From an uncultured Draconibacterium sp. (lineage in GTDB: Bacteria; Bacteroidota; Bacteroidia; Bacteroidales; Prolixibacteraceae): a DNA stretch of 64,000 nt. Made by a program: the position numbers and the translations under genes. Shown here piece by piece: positions 1-8,423 of this stretch; the stretch's first letter is position 1; every line of letters begins with the position of its first letter. The notes under the pieces are model-generated. The model was not told where the DNA came from, did no database searches, and saw only the letters and a program-made list of their open reading frames with translations. Location of the stretch: positions 3,220,501 through 3,284,500 of the forward strand of contig NZ_OY781884.1 in the NCBI RefSeq assembly GCF_963677155.1, written 5' to 3'.

Positions 1-255
1 TTGTTGTACCAGGCTTACCATTACAACGGCCATTGCTCCTGTTGCTCCCGATATCATTCCCGGGCGGCCTCCAAAGATGGAGGTAATCAGTCCCATCATA
101 AACGCACCGTACAAACCAACAATTGGCGATACACCAGCCACAAAACTAAAAGCCACCGCCTCGGGTACCAGTGCCAGCGCAACAGTTAGCCCCGAAAGGA
201 TATCATCTTTTATGCTTCCCTGCTTCTTATCTATAAATTTGAATTCAAATTTCAT
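1..255 (-). CDS. SulP family inorganic anion transporter, N-terminal part
   Basis: This gene runs off the left edge of the window, so only the first 85 codons are seen. The start is the ATG at 253-255. The protein opens with a short charged cytoplasmic stretch ([19 protein letters not shown]) and then has the characteristic first transmembrane block of SulP transporters, with [18 protein letters not shown] followed by GLYGAFMMG and [17 protein letters not shown]. The PEA(V/I)A motif and the GxxPxxSGxT motif are the parts of the SulP/SLC26 family that form the substrate cavity. Family members carry sulfate, bicarbonate or other anions across the inner membrane, and the substrate cannot be read from this fragment. 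The leader contains a strongly base-paired element (286-362), so the gene may be controlled after transcription starts. The family call is firm; the substrate is unknown. Confidence 0.88.
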   Translation of the reverse strand, partial: MKFEFKFIDKKQGSIKDDILSGLTVALALVPEAVAFSFVAGVSPIVGLYGAFMMGLITSIFGGRPGMISGATGAMAVVMVSLVQQ

Positions 256-285
256 TCGTTCTACTTATTTTTTGTTGTGGAAAAA

Positions 286-362
286 CCCGGAAGGTGAGAG
301 ACCCCAGCACTGTGGCTGGTTGGAGTAGCTACTTTTGCTCGCTCCTGAAGTCTCGTTCCGGG
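286..362 (-). ncRNA. Three-way-junction structured leader upstream of the SulP gene
   Basis: Seen directly: 286-292 (CCCGGAA) is complementary to 356-362 (TTCCGGG), and 298-302 (GAGAC) to 350-354 (GTCTC), forming a two-part closing stem. Inside it are two hairpins: 304-308/315-319 (CCAGC/GCTGG) and 322-329/337-345 (GGAG and AGC arms facing GCT and CTCC). On the minus strand the closing stem is followed at once by five T residues and then, after about 25 nt, by the SulP start codon. A nested junction this compact is typical of cis-regulatory RNAs such as riboswitches. I do not recognise the sequence as a known class (not TPP, SAM-I, cobalamin or THF by their conserved cores). Confidence 0.5.
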
Positions 363-520
363 GGATTAATAATAAAAATTCAAAAAGACTATTCGTTTAA
401 TTGTTCTTACAATTAAAGCGCGCGAAAATAGGGCTAATTTTTAGAAAGTATGTTGTAGAGCATGTTTTAAGGGGGATTGTTAATGTTGGGATAAAGTGAA
501 GAAAAGGGAGGGGATTGATT

Positions 521-543
521 ACTTAAACCTTCAAGGTCTAAGT
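521..543. repeat. Short palindrome with CCTTCAAGG core
   Basis: A 23-bp near-perfect palindrome: ACTTA at 521-525 pairs with TAAGT at 539-543, and ACCTT at 527-531 pairs with AAGGT at 533-537, with one mismatched pair. The CCTTCAAGG core also forms each half of the larger perfect hairpin at 2453-2486, so the two look like members of one dispersed palindromic repeat family. It lies at the upstream edge of the 21-bp array. Confidence 0.5.
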
Positions 544-558
544 AACCTTAGAAAATGC

Positions 559-788
559 ATCAACCTGATCAGAAAAGCGATTGTTCCATCAGAAAAGGTG
601 AAAAACCGAACGGAAGTGCAATTGTACCAGCTGAAAATGCTAATGTACCGCTCGGAAATGTGATTGTACTGCCCGGAAATGTGATTGTACTGCCTGAAAA
701 TGCTATTGTACCACCTGAAAGTGTGATTGTACTGGCCGGAAATGCTATTTTACCGTCTGAAAGAGTGATTATACCGGTCGGAAAATGA
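559..788. repeat. Tandem array of 21-bp units (ATTGTACC... type)
   Basis: Eleven head-to-tail units begin at 559, 580, 601, 621, 642, 663, 684, 705, 726, 747 and 768, and a decayed unit may precede them at 538. All are 21 bp except the unit at 601, which is 20 bp. Most units start ATTGTAC(C/T), have a variable C-rich middle and then GAAA(A/T)G. An open frame can be read through most of the array as a seven-residue repeat (I-V-P-x-E/G-N-x), but the 20-bp unit puts the first units in a different frame, so the repeat period is kept by the DNA rather than by a protein. The last unit ends seven bases before the IS3-family element. No function is recognised. Confidence 0.75.
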
Positions 789-794
789 CCTTTC

Positions 795-809
795 CTAAAA
801 TAGCTTGAC
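795..809. repeat. IS left terminal inverted repeat
   Basis: CTAAAATAGCTTGAC, a perfect 15-bp match to the reverse complement of 2366-2380. Sequence similarity between the two ends stops directly inside the repeats, which is how the boundary was set. Confidence 0.85.
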
Positions 810-1007
810 AGATTATTACTTTCTTTACTGATAGGAGTAAATGATTTTTTCTCATTTACTGTTTTACAAAACTACTAAGTTTTTCTTTACTGTTCTTTCC
901 TGCGTTTTCATTTTTTGTTTCTGCAAAGTCCGACATGATTTTGTGTATGCCCTAAAACTGGCGACAGGTAAATTTTATCCTCCTGTAGTTTCTTACAGTA
1001 TTATTTT

Positions 1008-1928
1008 TTAATCCTGGTTTGCAGGAACACTCTGCAGGCTTTCCCCTGTTTCCGCATTCGCCTTATAATGCCGCTTTTTCCAGTGTTTTTTTAGTACTCC
1101 TGTATGCAAGTGTGCATCTGTTGGAAACATGAAGTCTACGCTGCGGTGAGGCCGTTTGTTGTTGTATTTGTACACCGCAACTTTTGTGGCTTCAAGCGCT
1201 TCCCGATAATCAGAAAATGTATGGTTTAAATCGTATTCGTCCTTTAAAATCCCATTAACCCTTTCGGCTATTGCATTTTCGTACGGATCGCCGTTTTCGG
1301 TCATCGAGATATTTATTTTCGAGCCCTTCAGAAAGTTCACATAGTCGTTACAACAGTATTGTATCCCCCGGTCAGAATGATGGATGAGACCTTGTTTCAC
1401 TCCCTCGCCTGCAACTGCCATACGCAAGGCGTTTAATGCCCCTTCGCTGGTTAAATCGGGCCAGAGGCACCAGCCTACTATCTTCTTCGAATAGGCATCG
1501 GTTACCAGTGAAAGGTAAACAAAGCCTTTTTCGGTGCGGATATAGGTAATGTCGCTCACCCATAAGCGCCCTGAGCTGAGTAGTTCTATCTCCCGGATCA
1601 GGTTGGAATATTTACGGTAAAAATGGTTCGAATTCGTGGTTTTAGGTCCTCTTCTTTTACGTTTTACCAATAAACCGTGTTCGCGCAAAAGGTAGTAGAA
1701 TTTGTCACGTCCATATTTAATATTATGGTCCTGTAACTGCGGCGCTATCAAATGATGGAGCTTCTCGGCCCCCATGCGAGGGTGATCCCCACGCAGCTCT
1801 TTTACCAATGTTAATATAAATACTTCCTGCATTTGAAGCCCCGACTGGCGCTTTTTGCTGTCGTACCAGGCCTGACGGCTAAACCCAAACAGTCCGCACA
1901 GTACCGCTTTGCTTGTTAGCGGGTACAT
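1008..1928 (-). CDS. IS3-family transposase OrfB (DDE integrase domain)
   Basis: The catalytic half of the transposase, 306 residues from the first internal ATG. It starts with the HTH_21-like region (LCGLFGFSRQAWYD, then HPRMGAEKLHHL) and continues into an rve integrase core. The DDE residues are visible: Asp in WVSDITYI, Asp in HHSDRGIQYC and Glu in NAIAERVNGILKDE, the last with the usual spacing to the second Asp. The natural product is probably a fusion with OrfA made by -1 frameshifting, because the OrfB frame stays open upstream of this ATG through the slippery site at 1961-1967. Separate translation from the ATG is also possible. It would cut and join the IS ends. Confidence 0.92.
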   Translation of the reverse strand: MYPLTSKAVLCGLFGFSRQAWYDSKKRQSGLQMQEVFILTLVKELRGDHPRMGAEKLHHLIAPQLQDHNIKYGRDKFYYLLREHGLLVKRKRRGPKTTNSNHFYRKYSNLIREIELLSSGRLWVSDITYIRTEKGFVYLSLVTDAYSKKIVGWCLWPDLTSEGALNALRMAVAGEGVKQGLIHHSDRGIQYCCNDYVNFLKGSKINISMTENGDPYENAIAERVNGILKDEYDLNHTFSDYREALEATKVAVYKYNNKRPHRSVDFMFPTDAHLHTGVLKKHWKKRHYKANAETGESLQSVPANQD

Positions 1929-1942
1929 GTGCGTTAGTACAC

Positions 1943-2347
1943 CTACTGCTTGGGGCCAGACTTTTTTCTGATCTCGAGTTTGTAGTCGTTCTCGGCAATG
2001 TCGATCATGGTGTTCAGCGCAACGTTTTTCATTTGCGCCAGTTCCAGCTGCTTCTCCAGCTCTTTGATGCGTTTTTCCAAGGCCTTGTTATCTGCTCTTT
2101 CTTTTGAACTCATAGACTGCAAAGATAAGTGGATTTCGTCGGAATATTTGACTTGCCAGTGCTTGTACGTCTTATCAAATCGATGTGGTAAATTAAATTT
2201 TTCACGAGCTTCAGTCACACTCATCCGTCCGGAATCAAGTTCGGCTATTAACCAACGCCGAAAACTGGTCTCGTAATTACTGTAATCTACTTTTTTCTGA
2301 TTAAAACCTTCCATATTATCCGAAAGGTTAGTGCTGATTTTTTTCAT
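1943..2347 (-). CDS. IS3-family OrfA (HTH and leucine zipper)
   Basis: A 134-residue protein with a helix-turn-helix region (about residues 40-65, SVTEAREKFNLP) that would bind the IS ends, followed by a heptad-repeat leucine zipper (about residues 88-115, LEKRIKELEKQLELAQ) that in this family drives multimerisation. It ends in KKSGPKQ, and the ribosome passes the slippery heptamer a few codons before the stop. The gene overlaps the upstream extension of orfB in the -1 frame, as is usual for IS3 elements. It is complete and shows no disruption. Confidence 0.88.
   Translation of the reverse strand: MKKISTNLSDNMEGFNQKKVDYSNYETSFRRWLIAELDSGRMSVTEAREKFNLPHRFDKTYKHWQVKYSDEIHLSLQSMSSKERADNKALEKRIKELEKQLELAQMKNVALNTMIDIAENDYKLEIRKKSGPKQ
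1961..1967 (-). promoter_or_regulatory. Programmed -1 frameshift site A-AAA-AAG
   Basis: Read on the minus strand, the orfA codons AGA AAA AAG contain the heptamer A-AAA-AAG in the correct phase for tandem slippage. Stepping back one base leads into codons GTC TGG CCC CAA and onward without a stop into orfB, which would yield the OrfAB fusion transposase. This is the standard expression mode of IS3-family elements. Confidence 0.8.
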
Positions 2348-2365
2348 TTTTGCTTAACTTTTTTA

Positions 2366-2380
2366 GTCAAGCTATTTTAG
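2366..2380. repeat. IS right terminal inverted repeat
   Basis: GTCAAGCTATTTTAG, the reverse complement of 795-809. It lies 18 bp upstream of the orfA start codon, where the promoter of an IS3 element would be expected. Confidence 0.85.
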
Positions 2381-2452
2381 TATAAGACAAAAAGAAAAAA
2401 CCATTCGGGAATGCCACACAACGACGTAAATTCCCGTTTCCGTCTCGTTTTT

Positions 2453-2486
2453 AGACCTTCAAGGTTTTTGAAAACCTTGAAGGTCT
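2453..2486. terminator. Perfect 16-bp palindromic hairpin downstream of the fucosidase gene
   Basis: AGACCTTCAAGGTTTT at 2453-2468 and its exact complement at 2471-2486 are separated by only two bases. It lies 28 bp beyond the fucosidase stop codon on the minus strand and, read that way, is followed by a T-rich stretch, so it could end that transcript. The same CCTTCAAGG core occurs at 521-543, which suggests a mobile palindromic repeat that has been recruited as a terminator. Confidence 0.6.
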
Positions 2487-2514
2487 GTATCCGAAACGTT
2501 GGAAAAGGAGCGGG

Positions 2515-3993
2515 TTATTCAATCGCCGATATTTTTACTGCCCATGCTAAATCGCAAGGCAGGTTTTTCCGAATGCTGGAAGGGATAATAACTTTTACGC
2601 CTTCGTTGGTGTTTTGCCATTTTAGGTTGCCTTTGGCGCCCAACAGCGTAAGTTTTGCATTTTTCGCCGCTTTAATTCCTTTCACGGTAAACGATGCCGG
2701 AAGACCACTGCCATCTTCTTGTTCAAGATACATGGCATAAACGGCTTTTGTGTCTTTTTGCTGAGTCAGACAAATATTATCAGTTTTGTATGGCGCAATA
2801 GCACGTGTTGAGTAAATGGCTTCTCCGTTTACGTCGATCCAATCGCCCATGGCTGAAAGTAGTTCGTATGCTCCTTCGGGCCATTTCCCATCGGGGCCGG
2901 GAGCAATATTGTACAACAGATTTCCGCCTTTTGCTACAATGTCAATTAACATATGAATCGCTTGTTTTGGTGTCATGAATGTCGCATCCGGCACCCACGA
3001 CCAACCGCCACCGGCGATAATACAGCTTTCCCATGGGTATGGAAGTTGTGTATCAGGCACTTTGTTTTCCGGTGTAAGGTAATTTTGGTTGGGGCCTTTT
3101 ACCGCGCGGTCAACCACAATTAAGCCGGGTTGCTTTTCGCGGGCTTTGGCTGCAATTTCGTCCATGCGAATATCCTGATTTACTTCGCGCGAAATCGGAA
3201 ATCCAGAAGTGGAGTTTTCGGCAATGTTGCTGTAATAGTTTTTTATTTCTTCGGGCGATTTTTTCGACACCCAGCCACCGTCGAGCCACAGAATGTCAAT
3301 TTTTCCGTAATCGCTCATCAGTTCCATAATCTGGTTTTGGGTGAACTGTACAAACTTTTCCCATTCTTCCGGATGTGCTTCCGGATCGTAATTTACGTTT
3401 CTATCCATGGGCGGGAATTTAGGATCCCAATAATACGGGCTGTGCCAGTCGGGTTTCGAGAAGTAAGCGCCTGCCCACAATCCTTCGTTACGAAAAGCAT
3501 CAAAAACCTCTTTGGTAATATTTGCCTTTGGATTTACGCTAAACGGGCACTCGGTGCTGGTTACTTTATAGTCGGTGTATTTCGAATCGAACATACAAAA
3601 ACCATCGTGGTGCTTGGTGGTAAAAACCACGTATTTCATTCCGGCATTGGCTGCTGCTTTTGCCCATTGGTCAGGATTAAACCCGGTTGGGTTAAACGAT
3701 AGCTTCAGGTTTTCGTATTCTTTTTTGTAGGTAAAATAATCGTCAGGATTACTTCCTTTTTTACGCTCACACCAGCCATAATCTTCTGGACAAATCGACC
3801 ACGATTCCACAACACCCCACTGGCTGTAGGCACCCCAGTGCATAAGTAAGCCAAACTTTAAATCCTGCCAATCTTCCAGCTTGTCGAGTAAAGCCTGGTC
3901 GGTTGGCCACACATAATCTGTCATTTCATGTTCTAACTGGGCATTTACCATAAATGCCAGAAAGACCGGTATCAACACCAATAATTTTTTCAT
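2515..3993 (-). CDS. Alpha-L-fucosidase (GH29), secreted
   Basis: A 492-residue glycoside hydrolase of family 29, which removes alpha-linked L-fucose from glycans with retention of configuration. A signal peptide is evident (MKKLLVLIPVFLAFMVNAQ), so it acts in the periplasm or outside. Family landmarks are W..LKFGLLMHWG near residue 50, KYVVFTTKHHDGFCMF near 120-135 and the nucleophile motif WLDGG, where Asp238 is the expected nucleophile. A beta-sandwich domain occupies roughly the last 90 residues. The start is 25 bp downstream of the cutC stop on the same strand, so the two genes are probably co-transcribed. The exact glycan specificity cannot be told from sequence. Confidence 0.93.
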   Translation of the reverse strand: MKKLLVLIPVFLAFMVNAQLEHEMTDYVWPTDQALLDKLEDWQDLKFGLLMHWGAYSQWGVVESWSICPEDYGWCERKKGSNPDDYFTYKKEYENLKLSFNPTGFNPDQWAKAAANAGMKYVVFTTKHHDGFCMFDSKYTDYKVTSTECPFSVNPKANITKEVFDAFRNEGLWAGAYFSKPDWHSPYYWDPKFPPMDRNVNYDPEAHPEEWEKFVQFTQNQIMELMSDYGKIDILWLDGGWVSKKSPEEIKNYYSNIAENSTSGFPISREVNQDIRMDEIAAKAREKQPGLIVVDRAVKGPNQNYLTPENKVPDTQLPYPWESCIIAGGGWSWVPDATFMTPKQAIHMLIDIVAKGGNLLYNIAPGPDGKWPEGAYELLSAMGDWIDVNGEAIYSTRAIAPYKTDNICLTQQKDTKAVYAMYLEQEDGSGLPASFTVKGIKAAKNAKLTLLGAKGNLKWQNTNEGVKVIIPSSIRKNLPCDLAWAVKISAIE

Positions 3994-4018
3994 TCGTAGT
4001 AGTTATTTAATTTCTATT

Positions 4019-4657
4019 TCAATTATTCTCCTCAGCTGTTAGATCTCCAACAATTTTACGGCCGTGTAATTCGTTGGTTCCCGTTATTTGTTGAATTTCG
4101 CTAACGTTTTCATTGGTTACTTTTCCCGCAACCAGAATGATGATCTTGCCTTCTGCTTCGGCGATCATTTTTTGTATTACTTCCTGTCCTTCAAGGGCTG
4201 TAGCTTTTCCGCCCGAGCTAAGAATGCGTTTTATATTTGGGATGTTTTTTAAAACGCGTACGCCTTCAACCGGATCGTCCATTTCATCAATTGCTTTATG
4301 AAAAGTTACAGGAAGTGGCTCGGCATATTTGGCCAGCAGGCATGTGTTTGCTTCGTCAATTTTATTGTCGGGCGTTAATAAACCGAAAACAATACCGGCA
4401 GCACCGGCAGCTTTTGCCTGATCGATTGCAGCTTTCATCGTTTCAATTTCATCTGCCATATGTACAAAGTTACCTGCGCGCGGACGTGCCATTACCATTA
4501 CCGGAATATCCAATTCTGAACAGGTTTTTGCCATTGTTTCAAGGTCAGGAGTTAAACCATCATTTGCCAGGTCGGAACACAGCTCAATTCGGTTTGCACC
4601 CTTTTCTTGTGCCAGTTTGGCTTCTAAAAACGATTCAACACATGCTTCTTTTATCAT
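4019..4657 (-). CDS. cutC: CutC family protein
   Basis: A 212-residue TIM-barrel protein of the CutC family, named for copper homeostasis although a biochemical role is not settled. The N-terminus MIKEACVESFLEAKLAQ, then GANRIELCSDLANDGLTP and the VMARPRAG segment are typical of the family, as is the late ILSSGGKATALEG motif. It is slightly shorter than the usual 240 or so residues, the difference being at the C-terminus. It is the first gene of a two-gene unit with the GH29 fucosidase, and a good TAnnTTTG-type promoter lies 27 bp upstream of its start. CutC genes are often found beside glycoside hydrolases in this phylum (general knowledge), so a role in sugar metabolism rather than copper is possible. 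Confidence 0.85.
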   Translation of the reverse strand: MIKEACVESFLEAKLAQEKGANRIELCSDLANDGLTPDLETMAKTCSELDIPVMVMARPRAGNFVHMADEIETMKAAIDQAKAAGAAGIVFGLLTPDNKIDEANTCLLAKYAEPLPVTFHKAIDEMDDPVEGVRVLKNIPNIKRILSSGGKATALEGQEVIQKMIAEAEGKIIILVAGKVTNENVSEIQQITGTNELHGRKIVGDLTAEENN

Positions 4658-4683
4658 TGTACATTTTTTACATGATGTGGCAC

Positions 4684-4691
4684 CAAAGATA
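4684..4691 (-). promoter_or_regulatory. Bacteroidota -7 box TATCTTTG upstream of cutC
   Basis: On the minus strand TATCTTTG matches the TAnnTTTG consensus perfectly and sits 27 bp before the cutC start codon, giving a leader of about 20 nt. The -33 TTTG element is weak at the expected spacing. It probably drives cutC and the fucosidase gene together. Confidence 0.5.
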
Positions 4692-4807
4692 AATAATTCG
4701 ACAATAATTTATAAAAAGAGAAGTGGTTTTTTAAATAATTTAAAAAGTATTTGAAAAATGGATAAGCCACTTATATTTTGTTATTTTGTAGCTAAAACTA
4801 CGAAATT

Positions 4808-5731
4808 TTGAAAAGCAATTTAGTAACGATACTTGGCCCTACAGCGACCGGAAAAACAGGATTAGCTGCACATTTGGCCGCACAGTTAAACGGAGAAGTA
4901 ATATCGGCCGACTCGCGCCAGGTGTACCGCGGAATGGATTTGGGAACCGGAAAGGATTACGAAGATTATTTTGTAAATGGCGTTGAGGTGCCGTCGCATT
5001 TGGTTGATATTGAAGATGCCGGGGCGCATTACAATGTTTATCGTTTTCAGACCGATTTTATTGAGGTTTTCAGCGAGATACAATCGCGCGGAAAATTTCC
5101 GGTGTTGTGTGGTGGCAGTGGTTTATACCTTGAAGCTGTGTTACGAAATTATAGATTAATTGAAGTTCCTCCAAACAAGGAATTGCGAAAAGACCTGGAA
5201 GGAAAATCACTAGAGGAACTCGCCGATATTTTGAAAGAGTTAAAACCTGAATTGCACAACGAAACCGATGTGGAAACCGATCGTCGTGCTATTCGGGCCA
5301 TAGAAATTGAACATTATTATCGGGAACATCCGCAGGAAGATTCTGAAATGCCCGAAATTAGCAGTTTAAATGTCGGGATTGATTTCGACCGGGAAATGCG
5401 CCGCCAGCGAATTACCTCCCGCTTAAAACAACGACTTGATGAGGGGATGTTGGACGAGGTGCAGAAATTACTCGATTCGGGGTTAACGCCTGAGCAGTTG
5501 ATTTATTACGGGCTTGAATATAAATTTCTGACGCTGCATTTAATTGGCGAGTTGAGTTTTGATGAGATGTTCAGCAAACTGGAAATTGCCATTCATCAGT
5601 TTGCCAAGCGCCAGATGACCTGGTTCAGGGGAATGGAAAAACGCGGAACAAAAATTCAATGGATTAACGGACACCTGCCAATGGATGAAAAAGTTGGCGA
5701 AATTTTGAAACTATTACAAAATCCTTCGTAA
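4808..5731 (+). CDS. miaA: tRNA dimethylallyltransferase
   Basis: A 307-residue enzyme that transfers a dimethylallyl group to N6 of A37 in tRNAs reading codons that begin with U. The P-loop GPTATGKT lies at residues 10-17, followed by the DSRQVYRGMDLGTGK and GGSGLYLEAVL motifs of the family, and the C-terminal QFAKRQMTWFRGM segment. The start is TTG at 4808: an in-frame stop lies 15 nt upstream and the P-loop comes within ten residues, so no ATG is available. It is a normal, full-length member. Bacteroidota often carry more than one miaA-type gene (established knowledge), so this may not be the only copy. Confidence 0.92.
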   Translation: MKSNLVTILGPTATGKTGLAAHLAAQLNGEVISADSRQVYRGMDLGTGKDYEDYFVNGVEVPSHLVDIEDAGAHYNVYRFQTDFIEVFSEIQSRGKFPVLCGGSGLYLEAVLRNYRLIEVPPNKELRKDLEGKSLEELADILKELKPELHNETDVETDRRAIRAIEIEHYYREHPQEDSEMPEISSLNVGIDFDREMRRQRITSRLKQRLDEGMLDEVQKLLDSGLTPEQLIYYGLEYKFLTLHLIGELSFDEMFSKLEIAIHQFAKRQMTWFRGMEKRGTKIQWINGHLPMDEKVGEILKLLQNPS

Positions 5732-5765
5732 AAGAGACGTCAGTAATCAATTAAATCGAATTGTG

Positions 5766-5948
5766 ATGGCTGAATCAAATTGTGCAGACTGTACACTTCG
5801 TGCTAAATACGATGAAAAACCAAAATCGTTTGCCGGTCGCTTTTGGCGTTGGCACATTAACTGGTGTCCGGGTTGGAAAGGGTATATGAAATCGTTGGAT
5901 GAGGCAGAGCGTGCTGAATTGAAGCAGCAGTATCATTTAAATAAGTAG
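5766..5948 (+). CDS. Small Cys/Trp-rich protein, unknown
   Basis: A 60-residue protein beginning at ATG 5766 (a GTG one codon earlier is also possible), 34 bp after miaA on the same strand and probably in the same transcript. It has an N-terminal CADC pair, a conserved-looking centre GRFWRWHINWCPGWKGYM and an amphipathic acidic/basic tail. Four tryptophans and three cysteines in 60 residues suggest a compact, possibly metal-binding or redox-sensitive fold. There is no signal peptide or membrane segment. I do not recognise a named family and assign no function; similar small proteins may exist near miaA in relatives. Confidence 0.65.
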   Translation: MAESNCADCTLRAKYDEKPKSFAGRFWRWHINWCPGWKGYMKSLDEAERAELKQQYHLNK

Positions 5949-5962
5949 TGTTGAGAATTAAC

Positions 5963-6089
5963 GGCTGTCTACAAAATCATTGACTCGTCACCCTGAACTT
6001 GTTTCAGGGTCTTTTTGCTTGTTAAGAAGGATCAAATCAGATTCTGAAATGAATTCAGAATGACGTTCTCTCAGAATTTATAGACAGCC
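5963..6089. repeat. 127-bp intergenic element with GGCTGTCTA ends
   Basis: The element is bounded by a perfect inverted pair, GGCTGTCTA at 5963-5971 and TAGACAGCC at 6081-6089. Inside lies a second hairpin, ACCCTGAA at 5990-5997 facing TTCAGGGT at 6003-6010, and an inner copy of the TTCAGAATGAC-type motif at 6054-6064. The nested inverted repeats and lack of coding potential resemble a small non-autonomous or REP-like element. It fills the space between two convergent genes and could also act as a two-way terminator. Confidence 0.6.
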
Positions 6090-6103
6090 TTGTTTAATTG
6101 TTC

Positions 6104-8245
<2,142 letters not shown>

Positions 8246-8328
8246 TTAAGTATTGTAGCCTTAATTAATCTTTAATTATTGGCTTTTGTTAGTATAAATA
8301 ATTCAAAATAAGCTGTTCAAAATCAATG

Positions 8329-8338
8329 CAAACGTTTG
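8329..8338. promoter_or_regulatory. LacI-type operator-like palindrome CAAACGTTTG
   Basis: A perfect 10-bp palindrome, CAAACGTTTG, 90 bp upstream of the GH97 start codon. The ACGT-centred CAAACGTTTG form matches the half-site style of LacI/GalR-family operators. It is the only such site I noticed near the carbohydrate genes. No LacI-family gene is in the window, so the link is inference. Confidence 0.35.
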
Positions 8339-8423
8339 AAATTGCCTGATTTTTTTTTGATCATTTCGTCTTACTTATTCCTGGAAGAAAAAGAGACTGT
8401 GATTATTTAAATGAACTGTTTCA

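Larger units (their letters stand above)
795..2380 (-). mobile_element. IS3-family insertion sequence, apparently intact
   Basis: The element is bounded by perfect 15-bp inverted repeats, CTAAAATAGCTTGAC at 795-809 and its complement at 2366-2380, giving about 1586 bp. It carries orfA and orfB in different frames on the minus strand with a canonical A-AAA-AAG slippery heptamer between them. Both open frames are full length and the DDE residues are present, so it looks capable of transposition. About 185 bp of non-coding sequence lies between the orfB stop and the left inverted repeat, longer than usual for the family. I see no convincing target-site duplication in the flanks. It landed at the edge of the 21-bp array. 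Confidence 0.85.

Noticed and set aside
555-788. A 77-residue heptapeptide-repeat protein encoded by the 21-bp array
   Set aside because: The frame is broken by a 20-bp unit, there is no convincing ribosome binding site, and the similar array at the other end of the window has stops in every frame. The open frame is best explained as a by-product of a 21-bp (three-divisible) repeat.
3130-3702. A 190-residue open frame opposite the fucosidase gene
   Set aside because: The minus-strand fucosidase has full domain support; the opposite frame has none.
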